The notes under the pieces were generated by a model. That model saw nothing but the letters and a program-made list of their open reading frames with translations, had not been told where the DNA came from and did no database searches. A stretch of 64,000 nucleotides of DNA. Origin: Lacibacter cauensis. Lineage in GTDB: Bacteria; Bacteroidota; Bacteroidia; Chitinophagales; Chitinophagaceae. This document shows positions 35,047 through 44,864 of this stretch, one piece after another; the first letter of the stretch is position 1; each line of letters starts with the position of its first letter. A program made the position numbers and the translations under genes. Location of the stretch: NCBI RefSeq assembly GCF_007830055.1, contig NZ_VLLE01000007.1, positions 203,796 through 267,795 on the forward strand. Direction: 5' to 3'.

Positions 35047-38000
35047 ATGAAGAGCACACTCAAGTGTATCCTTTGTTTGCTGCTTACTGTAAGTGTACAG
35101 CAATTAGTAGCGCAGATCGTACCCGTTAAGTCGCCCGACTCAAGACCCATTTTACTCAAAGGCGTTGAGTTGTACGAAAAAGGATCGTATAAAGAAGCAG
35201 CGAAAGAATTCGGCAGCATACACCGTAACGATACCAGTTACCTATTGTCCTTGTACGAAAAAGCATTGGCGTTACAGCAGGACTCGTCGTACGATGATGC
35301 ATTGGCAACCATCAACCTTGCGTTGACAGGTATGCATACCGAAAGTATCCACGATTATCTTGTTTTAAAAGCTAACATCCTCGACGATATGGGTAAATCG
35401 CAGGAAGCATTGCTGTTGTACGATTCAGCTTTGAAACTGTTCCCTGCATCGCAAACCATCCGTTCGCAAAAAGTAACGGCACTGGTTCGGTTAAAGCGTT
35501 ATGATGAAGCTGAAGCATTAGCAAGAGAATGTGTGGTGATGAATTTTCTCAATCCCCTGCATCACTACAAAATGGGTGTAGTGGCCTACCAACAGGGTAA
35601 AATTGTTCCAACGCTGATGGCCATGATGATGGCGCAGATCGTTAATCCATCACATGGCAATGTGAACAGGGTTGTTACCTACCTCAGCAGCATCTGTAAT
35701 GCAAAAGATGAAACACTCGAAGCGCAACAGCGACGCACAGGCGACAACTATCCCGATAACTTCAGCAAGGTAGAACAAATCATTTTTTCAAAAATTGCTT
35801 TCGATAAAGGGTATAAAGTAAAATTCAACCTCGATGATAATATTTTCAAACAGATCAATGTAATGCTGGAGAAACTGGAGTTCGATGAGGCGAGTGATGA
35901 TGCGTACATGCAGCTGTATGTGCCATACTTTAAGCAGCTGTATACTGATAAAAAGGTTGAGGTGATGCTCAATCATGCGTTCAGCGGATTAACAATCGAT
36001 GCCATTGCTTCTTACATGAAAAAGAATAAATCCGAAGTGTCGGCTTTTACAAAAGAAGCATTCAGCTATGTTGACCTGGTGCGGAGTACAAGAGTAGTAC
36101 AGTACAAGGAAAGGCAAACAGCAGAACGCCTGTATCATTTTGATGAAAACCGTTTTTATGCAGAAGGAAAAATGGTAGGAGAGGGTGGCGAAGGTTATTG
36201 GAAATTCTATTTTCCTGATGGCTACCTGAAAGCGGAAGGTGAACTTTTGAATAATGAACGCAACGGCATCTGGAAGTTTTACCACGAAACCGGTAAACTG
36301 CAAAGTGTTGAGCAATTTAACAAAGGTGTTTCCGATGGCCCGGTAACAGTTTATTACTCAAACGGCGCATTGAAAAGAACGATAGCATACAAAGACGGTA
36401 AGGCGGAAGGCGTTGTAAAAAATTACAGCTTGTATGGTGTGGTAACCAGCGAAGAAAATTATGTAAATAATGAGATGGATGGAAAACAGACATATTATTA
36501 CAATGATGGCACCATCAAATCTCAATTTCAGTACAAAGCCGGGAAAGCAAATGGTGCGTATGTAATGTATTATGGTAACAAAACCATTAAAGAGCAGGGC
36601 GCTTATAACGAAGATGAATTGGATGGTGAAATTAAAGTGTTCTTTACCGATGGGAAACTGAAAGCCGCATACCAGTATAGTAAAGGGAAAACAACAGGCA
36701 CCTGGAGTTATTTTCATAGAAACGGCAAGCTCGATTACAAAGTAGAAATGACAGAAAAAGGAGCGCAGGGCGAAGTGCTGCATTACGATGATAAAGGCCA
36801 GCTTTCATCAAAGGAAAGTTTTAAAGATGGCATCAACGTAGGTATCAGCGAGTATTACCATAAAGGCAAACCGTATGTGTATTACAAAAGCAGTGCAAAA
36901 GGAAAAACCAATGAAATACGTTATGTGGATTCGCTTGGTAACGAAAAGCTGTTGAATAAGCGTTCGGGAAAAATATGGTCGGTTGCGTATTACAGCCCTT
37001 ACGGTTATAAAACAAGTGACAAACAATTTAACCAGGACGAAGAGCTTACGAATGAAGCTGTTTATTATAACACACAGGGTTTGCCTGTTTTAAAAGAACT
37101 GTATAAAGATGGTGCACTTGAAGGCAATGTGCAATCCTGGTATTACAATAAAAATAGTAAAGACGAGACAGAGTATGTTGCGGGAAAGAAAACAGGTGTT
37201 TCCAAAACATATTTTGCCAATGGAAACCTATCTAGTGTTTCATTCTATGATGAAGATGTGTTGGTCGATTACCAATACGAATACAGCATGAAAGGAACGT
37301 TACTGAGTAAATACTTTTTTGCTGCTGGTGAAAAAACAGGTTATGGCATCAGTAATTATGCCGATGGTAAACCCTTTTATGAAGAACGCTACCTCAATGG
37401 TTGGCTTATTGAAGTAACACAATTTGATGAAACAGGTAAGCGTATGACTCCGATCCGTTTCGAAAACGGCAAAGGCATTTACAAGTTGGTTTACCCCAAT
37501 GGCAAATCCTATTACGAATTACCATTGGTAAATGGCGTGTGGGAAGGAATGCAGAAATCGTATTACCCGGATGGAAAACTCATGAATGAGGTGATGTTTA
37601 AAAACGATGAAAAGAATGGTGTTGCAAAGTATTATCACACCAATGGTAAATTGAGCATGGAAGGAGCTTATCTGTACGATTTAAAAACGGGCGTATGGAA
37701 GTCGTACAATGAAAACGGTGTACTGGAATACGAAGAGTATTATGTAGATGGGTTGCAGCACGGCAAATCGAAATATTATGATAATGGTAAGTTACAGCGT
37801 GAAATCGATTATGAAGAAGGTAACAGAAGCGGTACTTCCAGGTATTTTGAAGAGACAGGCGGAACGGCATTTGAAATTTATTATGAAGATGGATTAATCA
37901 CTGCCTATGCTTACCCGGATCGTTCAAAGAAAATGCAGAAGCCGATACCGCTTCCGAATTTCACCGGAACAATTGAAGCTTTTTACAGCAATGGGAACAA

Positions 38001-38340
38001 AGCGGCGTTTATTGAAGTTGCGGCAGGTGTATATCATGGTAAATTCAGGTTGTACAACGAAAAGGGAGTACTTGCTTACGAATCAACCGACGAATATGGG
38101 TATACGAATGGTGCAGTCAAGTCGTTTTATGATAACGGAAAATTGAAAATGGAATACACACAGGTGTACGACTTAACAGATGGCGTATTCAAAGAGTATT
38201 ATCCCGATGGGAAAATACAAACAGAAGCAACCTACGACATGGGCAATCCACACGGTACATACAAAGCCTACGACCCAACCGGTAAGTTGCTTGAAACACG
38301 TGTGTATTACCAAGGCTATATCAGAGAAATAAAAAAATAA
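35047..38340 (+). CDS. Giant secreted TPR-MORN_2 repeat protein
   Basis: 1097 residues. A signal peptide (MKSTLKCILCLLLTVSV, cleavage near VAQ) precedes TPR-like helices (about 30-250, for example LYEKGSYKEAAKEFGSI and DYLVLKANILDDMGKSQEALLLYDSAL) and a second helical region to about 350. From about 375 to 1090 there are roughly 28-30 MORN_2 repeats of about 23 residues, with the pattern YYxNGKLxxExxYxxGxxxGxxKxY. MORN_2 repeats make beta hairpins that stack into long sheets, so the molecule should be an elongated rod on the cell surface or in the periplasm. No enzymatic motif is visible. It is followed at 4 bases by the transglutaminase-fold gene, in one operon. Confidence 0.85.
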   Translation: MKSTLKCILCLLLTVSVQQLVAQIVPVKSPDSRPILLKGVELYEKGSYKEAAKEFGSIHRNDTSYLLSLYEKALALQQDSSYDDALATINLALTGMHTESIHDYLVLKANILDDMGKSQEALLLYDSALKLFPASQTIRSQKVTALVRLKRYDEAEALARECVVMNFLNPLHHYKMGVVAYQQGKIVPTLMAMMMAQIVNPSHGNVNRVVTYLSSICNAKDETLEAQQRRTGDNYPDNFSKVEQIIFSKIAFDKGYKVKFNLDDNIFKQINVMLEKLEFDEASDDAYMQLYVPYFKQLYTDKKVEVMLNHAFSGLTIDAIASYMKKNKSEVSAFTKEAFSYVDLVRSTRVVQYKERQTAERLYHFDENRFYAEGKMVGEGGEGYWKFYFPDGYLKAEGELLNNERNGIWKFYHETGKLQSVEQFNKGVSDGPVTVYYSNGALKRTIAYKDGKAEGVVKNYSLYGVVTSEENYVNNEMDGKQTYYYNDGTIKSQFQYKAGKANGAYVMYYGNKTIKEQGAYNEDELDGEIKVFFTDGKLKAAYQYSKGKTTGTWSYFHRNGKLDYKVEMTEKGAQGEVLHYDDKGQLSSKESFKDGINVGISEYYHKGKPYVYYKSSAKGKTNEIRYVDSLGNEKLLNKRSGKIWSVAYYSPYGYKTSDKQFNQDEELTNEAVYYNTQGLPVLKELYKDGALEGNVQSWYYNKNSKDETEYVAGKKTGVSKTYFANGNLSSVSFYDEDVLVDYQYEYSMKGTLLSKYFFAAGEKTGYGISNYADGKPFYEERYLNGWLIEVTQFDETGKRMTPIRFENGKGIYKLVYPNGKSYYELPLVNGVWEGMQKSYYPDGKLMNEVMFKNDEKNGVAKYYHTNGKLSMEGAYLYDLKTGVWKSYNENGVLEYEEYYVDGLQHGKSKYYDNGKLQREIDYEEGNRSGTSRYFEETGGTAFEIYYEDGLITAYAYPDRSKKMQKPIPLPNFTGTIEAFYSNGNKAAFIEVAAGVYHGKFRLYNEKGVLAYESTDEYGYTNGAVKSFYDNGKLKMEYTQVYDLTDGVFKEYYPDGKIQTEATYDMGNPHGTYKAYDPTGKLLETRVYYQGYIREIKK

Positions 38341-38344
38341 GCGA

Positions 38345-40252
38345 ATGAAGTTTCTTTTTTCAACAGTGTGTTGCTTCCTCATTGCAGGAGTGTTTGCGCA
38401 AAATAAAAAGATCGATGTAAATGCCGTGATGCAGCAGTTCCCTGATGCAATGGCTGTATGGCTCGATCGTAAAACGGATATTGAACTTACCTGGAAAAAC
38501 GGCGAAATAAAAGTTCAGCAGAAAGAGTTTGAAGACTTGCTGTTTACCAAGGATGAGTCTTCGAACTTCGCCGGATCGAACAGTGTGTACTTCAGCTATT
38601 TCTATAAACTGAAAAATTGGGATGCCTTTACGCTGTTGCCCGATGGTAAAAAAATTAAAGTAACCAACTCTACAACCAAAAGCCGCAGCAGCTTTGTTTT
38701 TTACGACGATTCAAAAGAAATTGAATTTTTGTATCCCGCCATCAGCAAAGGTGCAAGAGGCATTACCAATGTGGATTACGAATTAACCGATCCGCATCTG
38801 CTGTCGCCGTTTTATTTCGAAAACTATTTCCCCACAGCATCGGCAGCCATTGCTATCACCTACCCCGAAGAGCTGGAGTTGAACTATCTTGTGAAAGGCA
38901 ACAAGGATATTGTACAGGTTAAAAAGGAAACGAAGAAAGGTAAAACCACACTCACGTTTGAAGCGCAGAATGTAGCACCGGTTAATTTCTATGGCGATGC
39001 ACCTCCTTCCTCTTATTTTCTTACGCATGTGATCTTTTATATTCAAAAAGCAAAAACAACGCAGGGGGTAATGGCGCCTTATCTTGGTACAACAAAAGAG
39101 CTGGCAAAACATTACTATTCCAACATTGCCGATCTGGATATTGCAGGTGGTAAAGAAGTAAAAGAAGTTACCGATTCGCTCATCAAAGGACTGCGCACAC
39201 AGGAAGAGAAAGCGAAAGCTATTTACAAGTTTGTACAACAGAGTGTACGTTACATTGCATTTGAAGAGGGGATGGGTGGCTTTGTTCCACGTAATCCTGA
39301 ACTGGTTTGTACACGACGTTACGGCGATTGTAAAGATAAATCGGCTCTGCTGGTATCGATGTTGCGTTATGCAGGTTTAAAAGCTGAATTTACCTGGATC
39401 GGTTCACGTCAGTTGCCTTATCGTTATTCGGAAGTACCGTTACCGATTACCGACGATCATATGATTTGTGCACTGGAGTTAAACGGCAAAACCATTTTCC
39501 TCGATGCTACCGATTCGTACATTCCGTTCGAAACACCGGCATCGCATATACAGGGTAAAGAAGCATTTATCGTTTCAAGCCCCGATCAGTTTAAAATTAT
39601 TACCGTGCCAACAGCAGAGCCCGGCTATTCGTTGTTCGACGATACCACTTACCTGCGCATTGAAAACAAACAGCTGAAAGGAAAAATTAAAATTCATACC
39701 ACCGGTTACGAAACAAACGATCTGCTGCATCGCCTCGAATCCCGTACGGGTAAAGCACGGGAAGAGTATTTGCAGGCTTATTGTTACCGGGGCAATAATA
39801 AAGTAGCTATCAAGAATATAAAAGTGGAGATTGATACATTGGCACATCACGCAGTAATTACTGCCGATTTTGAGTTGCCTGATTATGCCAAGTTTTTAGG
39901 TAACGAAGTATACATCAACATGAACCTGTTGAAAATTTACACCGGTCAGGAAATTGATTTTCCGAAACGCAAGATTCCGATTGAGTACGATTTTAAATCG
40001 ACCATGCGGCATGTGGTGGTGCTCGATCTTGCAGATGGATATAAAGTAAGCGAAATGCCGGCATTGAAGAACTACCAGAACGAAGTGTGGGGAGTGCAGC
40101 TCAGCAGTAAGCAGGCAGATGGAAAGTTGTATTACACACGTGAGTTCAGAAACAACAACCTGTATCTCTATCCCGATGCATTTGAAAAATGGAATAAGGT
40201 ATTGGAAAACCTGTTTCCTGTTTACAAACAATCAACAGTGATATCAAAATAA
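38345..40252 (+). CDS. DUF3857 - transglutaminase-like secreted protein (active site intact)
   Basis: 635 residues with a signal peptide (MKFLFSTVCCFLIAGVFAQ). The N-terminal DUF3857 region runs to about 240. A transglutaminase-like domain follows, with the catalytic triad Cys329 (RRYGDCKDKSALL), His372 (DDHMICAL) and Asp387 (FLDATD). The remaining 240 residues form a C-terminal beta-rich domain. The family is frequent in Bacteroidota as exported cysteine enzymes of unknown substrate (peptide crosslinking or hydrolysis). The gene follows the MORN_2 gene by 4 bases and precedes a paralogue by 10 bases. Confidence 0.88.
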   Translation: MKFLFSTVCCFLIAGVFAQNKKIDVNAVMQQFPDAMAVWLDRKTDIELTWKNGEIKVQQKEFEDLLFTKDESSNFAGSNSVYFSYFYKLKNWDAFTLLPDGKKIKVTNSTTKSRSSFVFYDDSKEIEFLYPAISKGARGITNVDYELTDPHLLSPFYFENYFPTASAAIAITYPEELELNYLVKGNKDIVQVKKETKKGKTTLTFEAQNVAPVNFYGDAPPSSYFLTHVIFYIQKAKTTQGVMAPYLGTTKELAKHYYSNIADLDIAGGKEVKEVTDSLIKGLRTQEEKAKAIYKFVQQSVRYIAFEEGMGGFVPRNPELVCTRRYGDCKDKSALLVSMLRYAGLKAEFTWIGSRQLPYRYSEVPLPITDDHMICALELNGKTIFLDATDSYIPFETPASHIQGKEAFIVSSPDQFKIITVPTAEPGYSLFDDTTYLRIENKQLKGKIKIHTTGYETNDLLHRLESRTGKAREEYLQAYCYRGNNKVAIKNIKVEIDTLAHHAVITADFELPDYAKFLGNEVYINMNLLKIYTGQEIDFPKRKIPIEYDFKSTMRHVVVLDLADGYKVSEMPALKNYQNEVWGVQLSSKQADGKLYYTREFRNNNLYLYPDAFEKWNKVLENLFPVYKQSTVISK

Positions 40253-40262
40253 AATTTACTCC

Positions 40263-42230
40263 ATGAAAAAAATAACCCTGTTATCCTTCAGCCTTTTGCT
40301 TTTGCTGCAGGTGGTTGCACAAACTACGGTGAACTACAAAGGCTTTTCGCTTGCTGCCAATCCGGAACTGCACAAGCTTGCAAACGAGTTTACAACAGAG
40401 AGTGCTGTATTTGTGAAAGATGCACGCAAGCTGGAATTGGTGCCATCAGTTAAAGGCATCGATTTTTATACCAGCTATCATAAAATTATTCGTGTAAACG
40501 ATGAAAAAGGGATTGAGAATTTCAACAAAATCTATATCCCCGTGAGCAGTTACATGGAGTTGGTGCAAATAAAAGCCAGAACCATTACACCGGGCAATAA
40601 AGTAATTGAAGTTACTCCCGACGCCATAAAAGATTATAAAGATGAAGATGGCGAGTATAAAATTTTTGCTGTTGACGGTATCAGCAAGGGCAGCGAAATT
40701 GAATACATGTATACGGTAAAACGTTCGCCTTTTTTCTTTGGAAAAGAAATTGTGCAGTCTCGTTTTCCGGTGCAGGAATCATCTGTTGAAATTGTGTCGC
40801 CTGCTACGATTAAATTCGAAGCAAAATCATTCAACAGTAAAACAGAACCGGCAGAAGAAGTTGATGAAGAAAAAAATCAACGGGTTATTCGCTTTACTGC
40901 CGCCAATGTGCCTTCGTATACCGATGAGAAGTATGCCAACGTTCGTCCCGGATTGATGCAGGTGCAATACAAATTATCGTACACACAAAACAGGGGCATG
41001 AATGTGCGCATGTTTACCTGGAACGAACTGGCAAAAGATGTGTACGAAACTTACAACCAGTTCAGCAAAAAGGAAAAAGAAGTGGCAAAGGATCTGTTGA
41101 AGAAGACAGAGATCAAATCGGCCACAACAGATGAGCAGAAAATAAAAGTGATTGAGAACTATGTAAAGAATAACATCAAAACAAGCGAAGATGTAGATGG
41201 CGAAGACTTTGAAGATTTCAATAAAATTCAGCGTAACAAAATTGCCACCAACAAAGCCATCAGCCGTTTAACCTGTGCCATGCTACAGGAAGCTGAAATA
41301 AAATACGAAGTGGTGGTAGCAGCAGACAGGGAAGAATATTTGATTGAACGCAGTTTCGAAAACTGGAATCATGCACAAAACCTGGTGTTGTATTTCCCGT
41401 CGGTAAAACAATACATCGCTCCTTCATCGTACCTGTTCCGTTATCCGTTTATTCCACCATCATGGGCGGGTACAAACGGTTTGTATTGTGTGCCGGTAGA
41501 AGTAGGCGAAATGAAATCGGCAATGGCAGAAGTAAAAGCTATTCCCATGATGGCAGCTTCAAGAAGTCATCACGACCTGGAAACCGAACTGAGTTTTAAT
41601 AAAACAGGCGATACCGTTTTTGTCAATACAAAACACATTCATTCCGGTTATGATGCTGCGTATTACAAAGCACAATTTATTTTTCTGCCTCCTGATGAAC
41701 AGAAAAAGTTTTTGAAAGAGATGGCGAAGAATTCAGGCAAAACCGAAAATATCATCAGCCATGAATTAAAAAACAAAGAACTCGAAATTACCGACGAGGA
41801 TAAACCGTTTATTGTTGATCTGAAACTGGCTTCGGTTGATTTAATTGAAAGTGCCGGCAGTAAAATTCTGTTGAAAGTGGGCGAGTGCATCGGACCGCAG
41901 GTTGAAATGTACAACGAGCGTGAACGCCAGTTCGATATTGAAATTGATTTTCCGCATTTCCTCAACCGTAAAATCGTACTGAATATTCCTGAAGGGTATA
42001 AGGTGAAGAATCCCGATGATCTGAAATTTAATCTCAACTACAGCAACGGTTCAAAAACCACTATGGCCTTCATCAGCAACTGGAAACAGGAAGGCAATAA
42101 ACTCATTATTGATATTACGGAACAATACTACCAGATCAAGTGGCCGAAAACCGATTACGACAACTTTGTAAAAATTATTAATGCAGCAGCCGATTTTAAC
42201 AAAGTAGTGCTGGTACTCGAAAAGCAATAA
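40263..42230 (+). CDS. DUF3857 - transglutaminase-fold secreted protein, catalytic residues lost
   Basis: 655 residues with a signal peptide (MKKITLLSFSLLLLLQVVAQ). The domain order repeats that of the preceding gene. At the position of the catalytic GDCKDKS the sequence is KIATNKA, so Cys is replaced by Ala; the His segment is WNHAQNL (His kept) and the Asp segment is QYIAPSS (Asp replaced by Ala). The protein is therefore a probable pseudoenzyme that keeps the fold. It may bind the same ligand as its neighbour or regulate it. The pair with the active paralogue and the MORN_2 rod suggests one envelope complex (inference). Confidence 0.82.
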   Translation: MKKITLLSFSLLLLLQVVAQTTVNYKGFSLAANPELHKLANEFTTESAVFVKDARKLELVPSVKGIDFYTSYHKIIRVNDEKGIENFNKIYIPVSSYMELVQIKARTITPGNKVIEVTPDAIKDYKDEDGEYKIFAVDGISKGSEIEYMYTVKRSPFFFGKEIVQSRFPVQESSVEIVSPATIKFEAKSFNSKTEPAEEVDEEKNQRVIRFTAANVPSYTDEKYANVRPGLMQVQYKLSYTQNRGMNVRMFTWNELAKDVYETYNQFSKKEKEVAKDLLKKTEIKSATTDEQKIKVIENYVKNNIKTSEDVDGEDFEDFNKIQRNKIATNKAISRLTCAMLQEAEIKYEVVVAADREEYLIERSFENWNHAQNLVLYFPSVKQYIAPSSYLFRYPFIPPSWAGTNGLYCVPVEVGEMKSAMAEVKAIPMMAASRSHHDLETELSFNKTGDTVFVNTKHIHSGYDAAYYKAQFIFLPPDEQKKFLKEMAKNSGKTENIISHELKNKELEITDEDKPFIVDLKLASVDLIESAGSKILLKVGECIGPQVEMYNERERQFDIEIDFPHFLNRKIVLNIPEGYKVKNPDDLKFNLNYSNGSKTTMAFISNWKQEGNKLIIDITEQYYQIKWPKTDYDNFVKIINAAADFNKVVLVLEKQ

Positions 42231-42250
42231 CAAACAATCATTCAGTTGAG

Positions 42251-42280
42251 AAATGCCCGGTTAAGACCTGGCATTTTTTG
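42251..42280 (+). terminator. Imperfect rho-independent terminator
   Basis: AAATGCCCGG (42251-42260) and CCTGGCATTT (42267-42276) pair with one mismatch and are followed by T residues, 20 bases after the last gene of the operon. Confidence 0.7.
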
Positions 42281-42365
42281 TTATGCATATCCAACAAAGC
42301 AGGTTATTTCTTAGCGAACAATTGATTTTTCCCCGAAATTTGCAACACTTTCAACCAATCAAAGT

Positions 42366-43586
42366 ATGATAGATATAAAAGTTCCAACAGTAGGTGAGTC
42401 AATTAGTGAAGTAACGTTATTGAAATGGACGAAACCCAATGGCGCTTGGGTAGAAAGAGACGAGGTGATTGCGGAACTCGAAAGCGAAAAGGCAACCTTT
42501 GAAATTAACGCAGAACAGGCGGGTGTTTTAATTTATGGTGCGCAGGAAGGCGATACCTTAAAGGTTGGTGATATTGCCTGCCAGATTGATGAAACGGCTC
42601 CCAAGCCCGAAGGCGCTGCTGCTCCGGCTCCCGCTGCTGAAGCTCCTAAAAAAGAAGAAGTAAAATCAACAGCCCCGGTTACAGCTGTGGCTAACGATAT
42701 TAAAGCTACGCCTGTAGCAGCTGCAATTATTGCCGATAAGAAAGTAGATCCGCAAAGTATTAAGCCATCGGGTACCGGCGGACGTATTTTAAAAGATGAT
42801 GTGTTGAATGCGTTGTCGAACCCCGGTAAGCAGTCGTACAAAGGTGCAGAGCTCAACAGTCGCAACGTACGCAAGGAAAAGATGAGCAATCTGCGGAAGA
42901 CCATCAGCCGTCGTTTGGTGGAGAGCAAGAACACCACTGCCATGCTCACTACGTTTAACGAAGTGGATATGGGTCGTATTATGGAAGTACGTTCCAAGTA
43001 CAAAGACAAGTTTAAAGAACTGCATGGTGTAAACCTCGGCTTTATGAGCTTCTTTGCAAAAGCATGTGCCATTGCATTGGGCGAATGGCCTGCAGTAAAT
43101 GCCTACATCGATGCGGAAGAAATTATTTACCACGATTATGCAGATATTTCCATTGCTGTTTCTACACCACGTGGGTTAACAGTGCCTGTTATGCGTAACG
43201 TAGAAAGCATGAGCATGGCCGATGTAGAGAAGAAGGTGGTAGAACTTGCAGGTAAGGCAAGAGATAACAAATTAACGATGGAAGAACTCACCGGTGGTAC
43301 GTTTACCATTACCAATGGTGGCGTGTTTGGTTCGTTAATGAGTACGCCCATTATTAATTTACCACAGAGTGCAATTTTGGGTATGCACAAAATTCAGGAG
43401 CGCCCGATGGCTGTAAATGGCCAGGTGGTTGTTCGCCCCATGATGTACTTAGCATTAAGTTATGATCACCGCATTATAGATGGAAGAGAGAGTGTGAGCT
43501 TTTTGGTACGTGTTAAGGAATTGCTGGAAAATCCCGAGCTGTTACTGTTCGGAAAAGATCCGGTAAAGACACTGTTGGAAGTATAA
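42366..43586 (+). CDS. sucB: 2-oxoglutarate dehydrogenase E2, dihydrolipoyllysine succinyltransferase
   Basis: 406 residues. N-terminal lipoyl domain with the lipoylated Lys42 ([11 protein letters not shown]), an Ala/Pro-rich linker (about 75-115), the E3/E1-binding domain ([16 protein letters not shown]) and the catalytic domain with the active-site His in [13 protein letters not shown]. Accepts succinyl from SucA. The two genes are 7.5 kb apart here, separated by the MORN/transglutaminase operon, rather than adjacent. Own terminator follows. Confidence 0.96.
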   Translation: MIDIKVPTVGESISEVTLLKWTKPNGAWVERDEVIAELESEKATFEINAEQAGVLIYGAQEGDTLKVGDIACQIDETAPKPEGAAAPAPAAEAPKKEEVKSTAPVTAVANDIKATPVAAAIIADKKVDPQSIKPSGTGGRILKDDVLNALSNPGKQSYKGAELNSRNVRKEKMSNLRKTISRRLVESKNTTAMLTTFNEVDMGRIMEVRSKYKDKFKELHGVNLGFMSFFAKACAIALGEWPAVNAYIDAEEIIYHDYADISIAVSTPRGLTVPVMRNVESMSMADVEKKVVELAGKARDNKLTMEELTGGTFTITNGGVFGSLMSTPIINLPQSAILGMHKIQERPMAVNGQVVVRPMMYLALSYDHRIIDGRESVSFLVRVKELLENPELLLFGKDPVKTLLEV

Positions 43587-43621
43587 AACACCTCGTAACT
43601 TCTAACGGTTACTTGCACATG

Positions 43622-43651
43622 AACGTTCTGCAATTTGCAGAACGTTTTTTT
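43622..43651 (+). terminator. Rho-independent terminator of sucB
   Basis: AACGTTCTGCA (43622-43632) with TGCAGAACGTT (43636-43646), 3-base loop and seven T residues. Confidence 0.9.
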
Positions 43652-43687
43652 GTTACATCCTGATTGTATTTTCTTTTCTTTGTGTGC

Positions 43688-44863
43688 ATGAGCCGTTACT
43701 ATTCCTATATCAATTCTGCCCGGGAAATTATTGCGGCTTACAGCGGTGCAGAACCTTTTGCATCACATCTTAAAAAACAGTTTGCCGCTAACAAAAAGTT
43801 TGGCAGTAAAGACAGAAAGCAAATAGCACAGCTTTGTTACAGTTATTTCCGTTTAGGTAAATCGTTGCAGCAGTTTACAGTTGAAGAAAAATTATTGGCA
43901 GGTTTGTTCCTCTGTCATCGTTCTTCGAACGATTTGCTGCAGCATTTGAAACCGGAGTGGAATGATGTTATTGAAACTGCGTTTGAAAAGAAGTTGCAGC
44001 TATTGAACAATGAGGTACATGCTGCTGCTGTTTTTCCATTTACAGATGCATTGAGTGCAGGTATTGATGTGGAAGCATTTGCCTTGAGCCATCTGCAGCA
44101 ACCCGATCTTTTTTTACGGATACGCCCGAGGCGAAAAGAAACGGTAGTGCATCAATTGAAAGCAGCCGATGTTCCATTTCAATTGCAGGGAGATGACACG
44201 GTAGTATTACCCAATACCACAAAGATCGAAGAACTCATTATGCTCAATAAAGATGCGGTGGTACAGGATTACAGTTCGCAACGGGTAGGAGTGTTGTTGA
44301 AAAATCTTCCACCTCAAACCTTCCACCCTAAACCTTCTGTTTGGGATTGCTGCGCCGCCAGCGGTGGTAAATCCATTATGGCAAAAGACATACTGGGCGA
44401 TATTGATTTAACGGTGAGTGATGTGCGTGAAAGCATTCTTCTCAACTTAAAAAAACGCTTCGCTGAAGCAGGCATTAAACATTACAATAGTAAGGTGATT
44501 GATCTTTCCCATTCACCATTCACTATTCACTATTCACCATTCGATCTCATCATTGCCGATGTGCCCTGTTCGGGCTCCGGTACCTGGGGACGAACTCCTG
44601 AGCAACTATCGTTTTTTAAGCAAGAATCTATTGAAACATACAGTGCCCTGCAGAAAAAAATCTGTTTCAATGCAAGTACAAAATTGAAACCCGGCGGTTA
44701 CTTCCTGTATATCACCTGTTCTGTTTTTAAAAAGGAAAACGAAGAAAATGTACAATGGCTGCAGGATGAATTAAAGTTGAATTTGTTGAAGCAGGAACTG
44801 TTGATTGGTTATACCCAAAAAGCCGATACCATGTTTGCGGCATTGCTGCAAAAGCCCGCATAG
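43688..44863 (+). CDS. RsmB/NOP-family RNA (cytosine-C5) methyltransferase
   Basis: 391 residues from the ATG at 43688 (MSRYYSYINSAREII). An N-terminal NusB-like helical part is followed by the SAM-dependent methyltransferase domain: CAASGGKS (SAM-binding loop near 222-229), VSDVRESIL, and the catalytic Cys294 in DVPCSGSGTW with the second Cys in ITCSVFKKEN. It would methylate C5 of a cytosine in rRNA or tRNA. Between SAM-binding and catalytic motifs (about residues 274-286) lies a segment HSPFTIHYSPFD encoded by four copies of a 7-base repeat. The frame up to 43664 is upstream of the family N-terminus and rejected. It converges with the subtilase gene, with one base between the stops. Confidence 0.9.
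   Translation: MSRYYSYINSAREIIAAYSGAEPFASHLKKQFAANKKFGSKDRKQIAQLCYSYFRLGKSLQQFTVEEKLLAGLFLCHRSSNDLLQHLKPEWNDVIETAFEKKLQLLNNEVHAAAVFPFTDALSAGIDVEAFALSHLQQPDLFLRIRPRRKETVVHQLKAADVPFQLQGDDTVVLPNTTKIEELIMLNKDAVVQDYSSQRVGVLLKNLPPQTFHPKPSVWDCCAASGGKSIMAKDILGDIDLTVSDVRESILLNLKKRFAEAGIKHYNSKVIDLSHSPFTIHYSPFDLIIADVPCSGSGTWGRTPEQLSFFKQESIETYSALQKKICFNASTKLKPGGYFLYITCSVFKKENEENVQWLQDELKLNLLKQELLIGYTQKADTMFAALLQKPA
44511..44545 (+). repeat. Heptamer tandem repeat (ATTCACY)4 plus one degenerate copy, inside the methyltransferase gene
   Basis: ATTCACC, ATTCACT, ATTCACT, ATTCACC and then ATTCGAT follow each other without interruption (44511-44545). The unit is 7 bases, so change by one copy would shift the reading frame. 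It is translated as HSPFTIHYSPFD within the methyltransferase. Confidence 0.9.
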
Positions 44864-44864
44864 G

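Noticed and set aside
42533..43072. 179-codon minus-strand frame inside sucB
   Set aside because: Antisense of the Ala/Pro-rich linker of SucB; sucB motifs are complete on the plus strand.
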